Positions 42,524-50,163 of a stretch of DNA of 64,000 nucleotides are shown piece after piece. Made by a program: the position numbers and the translations under genes. Position 1 is the first letter of the stretch, and each line of letters begins with the position of its first letter. A model generated the notes under the pieces. It was not told where the DNA came from, did no database searches, and saw only the letters and a list, made by a program, of their open reading frames with translations. The stretch comes from Roseinatronobacter bogoriensis DSM 18756 (GTDB lineage Bacteria > Pseudomonadota > Alphaproteobacteria > Rhodobacterales > Rhodobacteraceae), in assembly GCF_004366635.1 (NCBI RefSeq), contig NZ_SORN01000004.1:124001-188000 (forward strand), given 5' to 3'.

Positions 42524-43186
42524 TCAATCACCGAATATGTGCATGAATTGCCTTTTTAGCGCCAAATCGAGATCGCCCATAGTGACAGGCAAACCCAGAT
42601 CGACCAGCGACGTGACGCCATGTTCGCGGATTCCGCAGGGAATGATTCCCTCAAAATGGCTCAGGTCCGGCTCGACATTGATTGAAATGCCATGAAAGCT
42701 GACCCAGCGGCGCAACTTGATTCCGATCGCGGCAATCTTGTCCTCGCGGGGGCTGCCGTCGGGTAGGGGGCTTTTCTCCGGGCGGGTAACCCAGACGCCG
42801 ACACGGCCCGCGCGGCGCTCTGCGCGGATGCCGAATTCACCCAGTGTATTGATCACCCAGCTTTCCAGATTATGCACAAAACACCGCACATCGCGCCCGC
42901 GTCGGTTCAGGTCCAGCATGACATAGACAACACGTTGGCCGGGTCCGTGATAGGTATACTGACCGCCCCGACCGGCGTAATGAACAGGAAAGCGATCAGC
43001 TTGGGTCAGGTCCGCGGGCAAGGCACTTGTTCCGGCCGTATAGAGCGGCGGATGTTCCAGCAGCCAGATTGCTTCTGGTGCATTGCCCTTGGCAATATCC
43101 GCGACGCGCGCCTCCATCGCTTGAAGGGTTTCCTGATAATCTGACAAGCCTTGCTTGTAGGTCCATTCAGGCGGTTGTGTTGACAT
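42524..43186 (-). CDS. lipB: Octanoyl-[acyl-carrier-protein]-protein N-octanoyltransferase
   Basis: LipB moves octanoate from acyl carrier protein to lipoyl domains, the first step of lipoic acid assembly. The ATG at 43186 gives 220 residues; an in-frame TTG upstream adds eight. The conserved lid and active site are EAIWLLEHPPLYTAG, GRGGQYTYHGPGQRVVY, KIAAIGIKLRRWVSFHG with the catalytic Lys, and GIIPCGI with the active-site Cys. Family lengths are about 210-240. It is on the same strand as ctaD but 268 bases upstream, so it probably has its own promoter. lipA is not in the window. Confidence 0.95.
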   Translation of the reverse strand: MSTQPPEWTYKQGLSDYQETLQAMEARVADIAKGNAPEAIWLLEHPPLYTAGTSALPADLTQADRFPVHYAGRGGQYTYHGPGQRVVYVMLDLNRRGRDVRCFVHNLESWVINTLGEFGIRAERRAGRVGVWVTRPEKSPLPDGSPREDKIAAIGIKLRRWVSFHGISINVEPDLSHFEGIIPCGIREHGVTSLVDLGLPVTMGDLDLALKRQFMHIFGD

Positions 43187-43276
43187 CTGGATGCTGCGCT
43201 CCGCGATCAAAAAAACGTTAGTCAGATTTGAGCGCAGGCGCTAATCTGGTGTCAGGCATTTTTCGGGGGATATGAT

Positions 43277-44950
43277 ATGGTTTTCAAATACAGTCTAATT
43301 GCCGCCCTGTCCATCAGCACTGTCGCTTTTCCTGTTACTGAAGCGCGCGCGCAAGATGGTCTGGTCGGGGGTATCATTGGCGGCATCATCGGTGGTGCGA
43401 TTGCCAATCAACAACGCGCGCAGCCCCAAAGGGCGCAACCACAACGCACGACCCAGCAGCGCACAGCGCCGCGCCCCACAGTCAACACGGTACAACGAGA
43501 GCAGAACCGCGCTGTGCAGACGGCCCTTAACCACTTTGGCTGGAATGTTGGCACCGTAGATGGTGCGATCGGGCCGCGCTCGCGCGAGGGGATTTCGCAG
43601 TACCAGGCGTTTCTGGGCTTTTCCGGCACGGGCCAGTTGACCGAATTCGAACGCAACATTCTGATAACAGCACATCAGCGCGCAATCATCGGCGGGCCTC
43701 AGGTTGCACAAGCTGTCTCGTCCCATCCTCAGGGCATGCGAGGGTTGTTGCTGATGGTTCGTGATGAGATGTCAGGACGCTCGCCCGTGCAATCTGCGGG
43801 CAATTACGGGTTGCCTGCCGCCGTCGCTAACGCAGTTGATGAAATCGCTGCCTCATCCGACCCGTCATCTTCACAGCTTGTCCAGCGTGCTGGGTTCATC
43901 CAGCTTGCCGATCTGAATGGCGATGGCCGAACGGATTACATCATCGACACTTCTGTGACGGGAAGTGCCTTCTGGTGCAGCGCGCAAGCCTGTACGGTTC
44001 AGGTTTTTGTCTCGACTCCGGAAGGTTATGTTCGCAATGACTTTCAGGCATTCAATGTGACACCGGCCATGTTCGCATGTACGCGTGGCACCTGCGAGAT
44101 GACCGACACTCAGGCCCCTGTCATGGTTGCGGCGCCTCAAACAGATGCGGCGCAGCCCTCTGCCACAACAGAAGTTGCATTGTCTGTGCCCTCTGCCCAG
44201 CCGGCCGCGCGCAATCCCGATGCCGGTTCTGCCGAGGCGTCACCAGCAATCCCCAGCTTTTTCGGTGGTGGGCAGGCCGAACGATCGCTGGCGTCGCATT
44301 GCAACCGCGTCAGTTTGCTGACCAGCGCCAATGGCGGCTTTACGACGCAGGCCACAATGACCGACCCGCTTATGGTGGTGAATGAACAATTCTGCCTTGC
44401 GCGTACCTATGCAATCGCGGACGGCGAAGAGCTGATTACCAAGGTTCAAGGTGCAACGCCCGAGCAGATCGTGACCCAATGCCAGCAATTCGCGCCAACG
44501 CTGCGCCCCCATGTTTCAGCGCTCTCGTTGCAGCCACGGGATGAGGTGATGCGCTCTGTCGGCGGGTTTATCCTTGAATCAGGCATGAGTCCCGAACAGC
44601 TTGCCGCGACTGCGCGCATCTGTCTGGCTGTGGGCTACAAGCTGGACGACATGGATCTGTCACTTGGTTCTGCCTTGTTGCTGGTCGCTATGGGCGAACG
44701 CGCTTATGGCGAGTTGCTTGCGCACCATCTGGGGCAGGGCTACGGCGCCACGCAGCGCGAGGATCTGGCTGCAGCCTGGTATGAATATGGGCTTGATCCT
44801 GCAAAGCAGGCGGTATTTGCACCGATGCAGCCTGAACGAGATGCGTTGTTGCGTGCGGCTGTGTTCGGTATGTCAGGCGAACAGCCCGCGCTGACAGAAG
44901 ACGCGGGGGCAGAGGCCACGGTGCCAGTGTTCATGGTTCCGCAAGACTGA
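43277..44950 (+). CDS. Exported peptidoglycan-binding domain protein
   Basis: A 557-residue secreted protein of unknown overall function. The signal peptide (residues 1-25, ending ARA) is followed by a glycine zipper (GGIIGGIIGGAIANQQ), a short repeat of QRAQPQR units, and a PG_binding_1 domain (about 75-135: VQTALNHFGWNVGTVDGAIGPRSREGISQYQ). Around residue 210 ADLNGDGRTDYI looks like a VCBS/FG-GAP-type calcium loop, and the C-terminal half is all-alpha with few motifs. The ATG at 43277 has GGGGGA upstream. It is divergent from lipB and is probably a cell-wall anchored envelope protein. It ends at a strong terminator. Confidence 0.85.
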   Translation: MVFKYSLIAALSISTVAFPVTEARAQDGLVGGIIGGIIGGAIANQQRAQPQRAQPQRTTQQRTAPRPTVNTVQREQNRAVQTALNHFGWNVGTVDGAIGPRSREGISQYQAFLGFSGTGQLTEFERNILITAHQRAIIGGPQVAQAVSSHPQGMRGLLLMVRDEMSGRSPVQSAGNYGLPAAVANAVDEIAASSDPSSSQLVQRAGFIQLADLNGDGRTDYIIDTSVTGSAFWCSAQACTVQVFVSTPEGYVRNDFQAFNVTPAMFACTRGTCEMTDTQAPVMVAAPQTDAAQPSATTEVALSVPSAQPAARNPDAGSAEASPAIPSFFGGGQAERSLASHCNRVSLLTSANGGFTTQATMTDPLMVVNEQFCLARTYAIADGEELITKVQGATPEQIVTQCQQFAPTLRPHVSALSLQPRDEVMRSVGGFILESGMSPEQLAATARICLAVGYKLDDMDLSLGSALLLVAMGERAYGELLAHHLGQGYGATQREDLAAAWYEYGLDPAKQAVFAPMQPERDALLRAAVFGMSGEQPALTEDAGAEATVPVFMVPQD

Positions 44951-44977
44951 GCGCGAGCTTACGCGTCTGGCTTTGTT

Positions 44978-45004
44978 GCATGGCGCGCCTTCGGTGCGCC
45001 ATGC
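44978..45004 (+). terminator. Terminator after the peptidoglycan-binding protein gene
   Basis: A 12-pair stem (44978-44989 with 44993-45004, one G-T pair) with a three-base loop, followed by TCCGTTTT. It sits 27 bases past the stop. Confidence 0.82.
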
Positions 45005-45109
45005 TCCGTTTTGCGGTGCCAGCGTTTGATAGAAAACTTGATGCTCAAGGTGTTTTTCCCTCTTCACAAGGCCGGTGTGAATGGCTATCAGGCGCACACC
45101 AAGTCATGT

Positions 45110-45196
45110 GCGGTCGTGGCGGAATTGGTAGACGCGCAGCGTTGAGGTCGCTGTGGGGTAACTCCCGTGGAAGTTCGAGTCTTCTCGACCGCACCA
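45110..45196 (+). tRNA. tRNA-Leu (GAG)
   Basis: A class II tRNA of 87 bases with acceptor GCGGTCG/CGACCGC, D arm GGCGGAATTGGTAGACGC, anticodon stem around loop GTTGAGG (anticodon GAG), a long variable arm (TGTGGGGTAACTCCCGTG), a T loop TTCGAGT and encoded CCA. No other gene overlaps it; the antisense open frame here is an artefact. Confidence 0.97.
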
Positions 45197-45462
45197 AATC
45201 TTCTTGAAAAAAGATCGACTTTTGCAGCGACGCTGACTTCTGGCAGCGTATGTCTTGAGAGGTTGGATATTTGCAAGGTTATGCTTTTTTGCTGTTTCTG
45301 GGCGGATACCAGAACAAACGACTTAGATGCTTGCAGAAAAAAGTTCATACGCCTTAAAACAGCTCAAATCAGCGTTAATCAAAGTTATCGGTTGCATTAT
45401 ATATCCTCCTTGGTTTTTACTTGAGGCATGAAGAGAGCGGAATACCGCCGATTTACGGGGAG
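45197..45462. other. AT-rich intergenic region before the polyamine operon
   Basis: About 265 bases, clearly richer in A and T than the surrounding genes. No convincing open frame or RNA is seen. It probably carries the promoter of the downstream ABC operon, with TTTTT-rich and TATATA-like sequence near 45395-45420. No known operator was recognised. Confidence 0.45.
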
Positions 45463-46575
45463 ATGAACGTGGTCGCAGCACAGCAGGGCGACGGATTTGT
45501 CGTATATGATGGTGTCCAGAAGAGCTACGATGGGGAAACCCTTGTAGTCAAAGACCTTAACCTTTCAGTGGCTAAAGGCGAATTCCTGACCATGCTTGGG
45601 CCTTCGGGGTCCGGCAAAACCACCTGTTTGATGATGCTGGCCGGGTTCGAGACCGCGACAAGCGGTGAGATCTTGCTGGATGGCAAGCCGATCAATTCCG
45701 TTCCGCCCCACAAGCGCGGCATCGGGATGGTGTTTCAGAACTATGCGCTTTTCCCACATATGACAGTCGGCGAAAACCTGTCTTTCCCGCTGGAAGTGCG
45801 CGGTATGGGCAAGTCAGAGCGCGAAAAAAGCGTGATGCGCGCCTTGGACATGGTCCAAATGGGGGCATTTGCCAATCGCCGCCCCGCGCAACTGTCTGGC
45901 GGTCAGCAGCAGCGTATTGCGCTTGCACGTGCGCTGGTTTTCCAGCCTGAACTGGTGTTGATGGATGAGCCGCTGGGCGCGCTTGACAAGCAGTTGCGTG
46001 AACACATGCAATTCGAAATCACCCGTCTGGCACATGATCTGGGCATCACCACGGTTTACGTGACCCATGACCAAACAGAAGCGCTGACCATGTCGGATAA
46101 TGTTGCCGTGTTCGAGGATGGCCGCATTCAACAACTCGCGCCGCCAGATGTTCTCTATGAAGAACCGCGCAACAGTTTCGTTGCGCAGTTTATCGGCGAA
46201 AACAATACCATTGACGGTGTGGTAAAAGAGATCAAGGGCGAGACATGCGTTGTGCAACTAGACGGCGGTGTCCTGATTGATGCCAAGCCGGTCAATGTTT
46301 CGAAAGTCGGGGAAAGAACCCGCGTTTCGATCCGTCCGGAACGTGTCGAAGCCAACAAGGATCGTCTGGCTGAGGATGCGCATACGATCAAGGCAGAAGT
46401 GCTTGAATTCATTTATATGGGCGACGTTTTCCGCACGCGCCTGAGAGTTGCTGGAAACGAGAATTTCGTCATGAAAACCCGCAATGCGCCCGATCAGGTG
46501 CGCCACAAGCCGGGCAGCATGATCGAAATCGGCTGGATGCCGCAAGACTGTCGCGCGCTTGACTGTCCAGAGTGA
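45463..46575 (+). CDS. potA: ABC transporter ATP-binding protein, spermidine/putrescine type
   Basis: A 370-residue PotA-type ATPase: Walker A GPSGSGKTT near residue 45, Q-loop MVFQNYALFPHMTV, signature LSGGQQQRIALARAL, Walker B LVLMDEPLGALDKQLREHM, and a C-terminal TOBE domain (about 240-350, KVGERTRVSIRPERVE). The start is uncertain: ATG at 45463 with GGGG close upstream, or GTG at 45469 with better spacing. It leads an operon with a binding protein and two permeases. Polyamine transport is the likely role; related systems carry other cationic or amine solutes. The symbol reflects similarity, not proven substrate. Confidence 0.87.
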   Translation: MNVVAAQQGDGFVVYDGVQKSYDGETLVVKDLNLSVAKGEFLTMLGPSGSGKTTCLMMLAGFETATSGEILLDGKPINSVPPHKRGIGMVFQNYALFPHMTVGENLSFPLEVRGMGKSEREKSVMRALDMVQMGAFANRRPAQLSGGQQQRIALARALVFQPELVLMDEPLGALDKQLREHMQFEITRLAHDLGITTVYVTHDQTEALTMSDNVAVFEDGRIQQLAPPDVLYEEPRNSFVAQFIGENNTIDGVVKEIKGETCVVQLDGGVLIDAKPVNVSKVGERTRVSIRPERVEANKDRLAEDAHTIKAEVLEFIYMGDVFRTRLRVAGNENFVMKTRNAPDQVRHKPGSMIEIGWMPQDCRALDCPE

Positions 46576-46670
46576 CGGGCAAGCGGCGTAGCATACGGTC
46601 CGAGGGATGGGACTGTCTGAAAAAGCACAGGCTTTTGTCTGTGACTGATAACAAACCAAGGAGGTTACCA

Positions 46671-47774
46671 ATGTCATCCAAATTGAAACTGATCGGCCTA
46701 AGCTCGGCTGTCAGCGTTCTGGCACTAAGCGCCGCGGCGCAGGATCCTGTATCGCTGACGATCGTCTCCTGGGGCGGTGCCTATACCGCCAGCCAGCAGC
46801 GTGCCTATCATGAGCCCTTCATGGAAGCCAACCCGCATGTCACCATCATCAATGATGACGGTTCTGCCAATGCTCTTGCAAGTTTGCGTGCGCAGGCACA
46901 GGCAGGCAATGTGACATGGGATCTGGTGGACATGCTGCCATCCGATGCACAGCTGGCCTGTGATGAAGGCATCATCTTGCAGATCGACCATGATGCGATG
47001 CTGGCCGCTGCACCAGATGGCACCCCTGCCAGCGAAGACTTCCTGCCCGGTTCGCTGGGTGAGTGCTTCATCCCGCAGATCGTGTATTCAACAGTGCTGA
47101 CCTATCGTCCGGGTGCATTCCCGGATGACGCGCAGCCCAGCTCGATCGCGGATTTGTTCGATGTCGAGAACTTCCCTGGCCGCCGCGCGCTGCAGGATCG
47201 TCCCGGCACCAATCTGGAATGGGCGCTTTATGCTGATGGGGTAGACCCGGAAGATATCTATGAAGTGCTCAGCACTCCAGAAGGTGTGGACCGTGCCTTT
47301 GCCAAGCTTGACACGATCAAGGATCACATCATCTTCTGGACAGAAGGTGCGCAGGCACCACAGCTTCTGGCTGATGGCGAGGTTGCGTTTGCGACCGGTT
47401 ATAACGGCCGTATGTTCGATGCTATCGAAGTCGAAGGTATGGACGCGGACATCATCTGGGATGGTCAGGTCGTCGAATGGGACGGCTGGGTTGTGCCTGC
47501 TGATGGCCCGAATGAAGAACTGGTGATGGAATACCTGTATTTCGCAACAGACACACAGCGTCTGGCAGATCAGGCCAAATTCATCAGCTACGGTCCAGCA
47601 CGCGCGTCTTCGGCCGGTCTGGTGGGTGAGCATGCCGATCTGGGCATTGACATGGCACCGCATATGCCAACTGCGCCTGAAAACTATTTCGCGCCGATCG
47701 TTCTGGATAACGATTTCTGGGTCGACTATGGCGACGAACTGCGCGAGCGTTTCGCGAACTGGATGCTTCAGTAA
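46671..47774 (+). CDS. Polyamine-type extracellular solute-binding protein
   Basis: A periplasmic binding protein of 367 residues starting MSSKLKLIGLSS at the ATG at 46671, with AAGGAGG seven bases upstream. A Sec signal peptide ends at AAAQ. The mature start SLTIVSWGGAYTASQQRAYHEPF and VTWDLVDMLPSDAQLACDEGII fit the PotD/PotF group, and several Asp/Glu and Trp residues (FWTEGAQ, EWDGWVVPADG) would suit a cationic ligand. It lies between the ATPase and the first permease. A hairpin AAAAGCACAGGCTTTT precedes the gene at about 46622, and another follows it at 47791, both possibly adjusting relative expression. Confidence 0.88.
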   Translation: MSSKLKLIGLSSAVSVLALSAAAQDPVSLTIVSWGGAYTASQQRAYHEPFMEANPHVTIINDDGSANALASLRAQAQAGNVTWDLVDMLPSDAQLACDEGIILQIDHDAMLAAAPDGTPASEDFLPGSLGECFIPQIVYSTVLTYRPGAFPDDAQPSSIADLFDVENFPGRRALQDRPGTNLEWALYADGVDPEDIYEVLSTPEGVDRAFAKLDTIKDHIIFWTEGAQAPQLLADGEVAFATGYNGRMFDAIEVEGMDADIIWDGQVVEWDGWVVPADGPNEELVMEYLYFATDTQRLADQAKFISYGPARASSAGLVGEHADLGIDMAPHMPTAPENYFAPIVLDNDFWVDYGDELRERFANWMLQ

Positions 47775-47790
47775 TCTGAGCAACCTTCAG

Positions 47791-47814
47791 CAGGGCGCGC
47801 TTTTGTGCGCCCTG
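47791..47814 (+). terminator. Hairpin between binding-protein and permease genes
   Basis: An eight-pair inverted repeat, CAGGGCGC with GCGCCCTG, 16 bases past the binding-protein stop. There is no T run, so it is more likely a partial terminator or an mRNA stabiliser that keeps the binding protein in excess over the permeases. Confidence 0.55.
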
Positions 47815-47874
47815 CCTTCCTGCCTGATGAAAGGCAGCCTCTAGTTTTCACATTATGCTGCAAGGAGCGCAGAC

Positions 47875-49182
47875 ATGGCGATTCAGAGCGCAACTTCTGA
47901 AGAAGGTGCCATCGGGACGGCGACTGATAGTCGCGGCAGATTGGTGACTTCGGACGGCACGCCATTGCGCCGCGCGCTTGAACGCGCAAACAGACGCCGC
48001 AAACTGACCGCACTCGCACTGGTCGCACCGCTGCTTGCCTTTATCCTGATTTTCTTCGCCTTTCCCATTGCACAGATGATGTGGCGATCCGTCGATAACC
48101 CGCAGATCGTGAACGCCTTGCCGCGTACCCTTGTTGCGCTGGAAGACTGGGACGGGCAGGGTGTGCCCGATGAGCCGGTCTTTGCCGCGCTTCATGCCGA
48201 TATGATGGAAGATCTTGACCGCCCGCGCCGTGAACAGGCAATCGGTCCGCTTGGTATCCGCCTAAATTACGAATTGAGCGCAGCGCGCAGTGCGATTTCA
48301 CGCACGGCCCGAAGCGTTCCAAACTTCGAAGAACCCTACCGCGACGCGTTCACCGATGCGCACAGGCTATGGGGACAACCCGAATTATGGCAGATCATCA
48401 AACGCGAAGGGCGACCACTGACCCTGTCCTATTACGTGGCAGCGCTTGACCGTGAATATGATGCAGATGGCAATATCGTAAAACGCCCCGAAAACCGCCA
48501 GATCTATGTCTCGTTGTTTGGGCGCACCCTGGCGCTCAGTGTTGCGATCACTTTCATGACCTTCATTCTGGGTTTTCCGATTGCCTATTACCTGTCCACC
48601 TTGCCGATGCGCTATGCAAATCTGCTTATGATTGCTGTCTTGCTGCCGTTCTGGACTTCGCTGCTGGTGCGAACCTCGGCCTGGATCGTGCTATTACAAC
48701 AACAAGGGGTCATCAATAATGCACTGGTTGGCATGGGCTTCATTGGCGATGATGGGAGGTTCAGTCTGATCTACAATCAGACTGGGACAATCATTGCCAT
48801 GACGCATATCTTGCTGCCCTTCATGGTTTTGCCGCTGTATTCTGTAATGCGCACCATCCCGCCCAGCTACATGCGCGCCGCCAAGAGCCTTGGCGCACGG
48901 CCATGGACCGCATTCCGCCGCGTATATTTCCCGCAAACATTGCCGGGGATCGGGGCAGGGGGTGTTCTGGTGTTCATCATTTCTATTGGCTACTACATCA
49001 CGCCCGCGCTTGTGGGGGGACAATCCGGGCGCATGATCTCGAACGAGATTGCCCGCCATATCCAGCAATCCTTGAACTGGGGCTTGGCGGCCGCGCTTGG
49101 GACCATGCTGCTGGTTGGCGTGCTGGTGTTGTACTGGCTGTATAACCGGCTTGTCGGCGCTGACAGCCTGAAACTCGGGTAA
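47875..49182 (+). CDS. ABC transporter permease, PotB-like, with large periplasmic loop
   Basis: A 435-residue permease. After a basic N-terminus and helix 1 (about residues 42-65) there is a hydrophilic stretch of roughly 150 residues (about 70-215) before the remaining five helices; family members usually have a much shorter loop. The coupling loop is MRAAKSLGARPWTAFRRVYFPQTLPG, the usual EAA motif. SYYVAALDREYDADG lies in the extra loop. It is likely one half of the membrane channel for the polyamine-type importer. The gene starts 100 bases after the binding-protein gene and is followed 12 bases later by the second permease. Confidence 0.88.
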   Translation: MAIQSATSEEGAIGTATDSRGRLVTSDGTPLRRALERANRRRKLTALALVAPLLAFILIFFAFPIAQMMWRSVDNPQIVNALPRTLVALEDWDGQGVPDEPVFAALHADMMEDLDRPRREQAIGPLGIRLNYELSAARSAISRTARSVPNFEEPYRDAFTDAHRLWGQPELWQIIKREGRPLTLSYYVAALDREYDADGNIVKRPENRQIYVSLFGRTLALSVAITFMTFILGFPIAYYLSTLPMRYANLLMIAVLLPFWTSLLVRTSAWIVLLQQQGVINNALVGMGFIGDDGRFSLIYNQTGTIIAMTHILLPFMVLPLYSVMRTIPPSYMRAAKSLGARPWTAFRRVYFPQTLPGIGAGGVLVFIISIGYYITPALVGGQSGRMISNEIARHIQQSLNWGLAAALGTMLLVGVLVLYWLYNRLVGADSLKLG

Positions 49183-49194
49183 GGGAGAAACGCA

Positions 49195-50046
49195 ATGTCC
49201 ATGCCCGCCTATTACACGGTAAAAGACAAGATTTGGCATTACACCTTTCGGGTGATCTGCTATGCAATCTTCTTCTTCTTGCTTGCGCCGATCCTGATCA
49301 TGATCCCGCTCAGCTTCAATGCGCAACCTTTCTTCACGTTCACGCGTGAGATGCTGACCCTGAACCCGGATGGTTATTCCCTTCGCTGGTATCGGGACTT
49401 TCTTGGCTCTGAAAGCTGGATGCGGTCTATCCGGAATTCGTTCAGCATCGGGATTGCCGCAACCATCGTGTCAACGACATTGGGAACATTGGCCGCCCTT
49501 GGCCTTTCCCGTTCGGAAATGCCCGCCAAGGGGCTGATCATGGGGATCCTGATTTCCCCGATGATCGTACCGCTGATTATTTCGGCGGCCGGGATGTTCT
49601 TCTTTTTCTCGTCGATCAACATTGCCCAGACCTATCTGGGGGTGGTGCTGGCCCATGCTGCACTGGGTACGCCCTTTGTGGTGATAACCGTGACGGCAAC
49701 GCTGGTGGGCTTTGACCAATCGCTGATCCGTGCTGCGGCCAATCTTGGGGCCTCGCCGACGCGGACATTCTTCAAGATCACCATGCCGCTGATCCTGCCG
49801 GGTGTTGTGTCGGGTGCGCTGTTTGCCTTCATCACCTCCTTTGACGAGATTGTGGTGGTGCTGTTTGTTGCCGGTGTAGAACAACGCACGATCCCACGGG
49901 AAATGTGGTCCGGTATCCGCGAGGATATCAGCCCGACTATTCTGGCTGTGGCGACTATTCTCGTGATGATCTCAATCGCGTTGCTGACAGTGGTCGAATT
50001 GTTGCGTCGCCGTGGCGAAAGATTACGGGGCGTGACGCCCGGATAG
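49195..50046 (+). CDS. ABC transporter permease, PotC-like
   Basis: A 283-residue inner-membrane permease with six helices and the coupling loop RAAANLGASPTRTFFKITMPLILPG, as in PotC/YdcV proteins. The start ATG at 49195 has GGGAGAAACGCA upstream. It closes the four-gene importer operon and pairs with the permease at 47875. The hydrophobic N-terminus (YTFRVICYAIFFFLLAPILIMIPLSF) is helix 1. Length is normal for the family. A strong terminator follows at 50073-50101. Confidence 0.9.
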   Translation: MSMPAYYTVKDKIWHYTFRVICYAIFFFLLAPILIMIPLSFNAQPFFTFTREMLTLNPDGYSLRWYRDFLGSESWMRSIRNSFSIGIAATIVSTTLGTLAALGLSRSEMPAKGLIMGILISPMIVPLIISAAGMFFFFSSINIAQTYLGVVLAHAALGTPFVVITVTATLVGFDQSLIRAAANLGASPTRTFFKITMPLILPGVVSGALFAFITSFDEIVVVLFVAGVEQRTIPREMWSGIREDISPTILAVATILVMISIALLTVVELLRRRGERLRGVTPG

Positions 50047-50072
50047 ATCTGGGACTATCAAATCAGACCAAG

Positions 50073-50101
50073 AAAATGCCGGGCAATCTGCCCGGCATTT
50101 T
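50073..50101. terminator. Terminator after the polyamine-type operon
   Basis: A perfect 13-pair stem, AAAATGCCGGGCA (50073-50085) with its complement at 50089-50101 and a three-base loop, followed by CTTTG. It is symmetric and may serve transcripts from both sides; a second hairpin at 50138-50160 lies nearer tkt. Confidence 0.88.
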
Positions 50102-50137
50102 CTTTGTCTGAATGGTGTATTGCGCGAAGAAATAGCG

Positions 50138-50160
50138 GATGCCGGGGCAAGCCCGGCATC
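50138..50160 (-). terminator. Hairpin after tkt
   Basis: A nine-pair stem (GATGCCGGG with CCCGGCATC) with a five-base loop, four bases past the tkt stop on the minus strand. It shares the GCCGGG core of the neighbouring terminator. T content after it is low. Confidence 0.6.
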
Positions 50161-50163
50161 GCA

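Noticed and set aside
45088..45348. Minus-strand open frame of 86 residues over the tRNA-Leu region
   Set aside because: Its sequence (EKTRTSTGVTPQRPQRC and on) is the well-known artefact produced by translating the antisense of tRNA-Leu.
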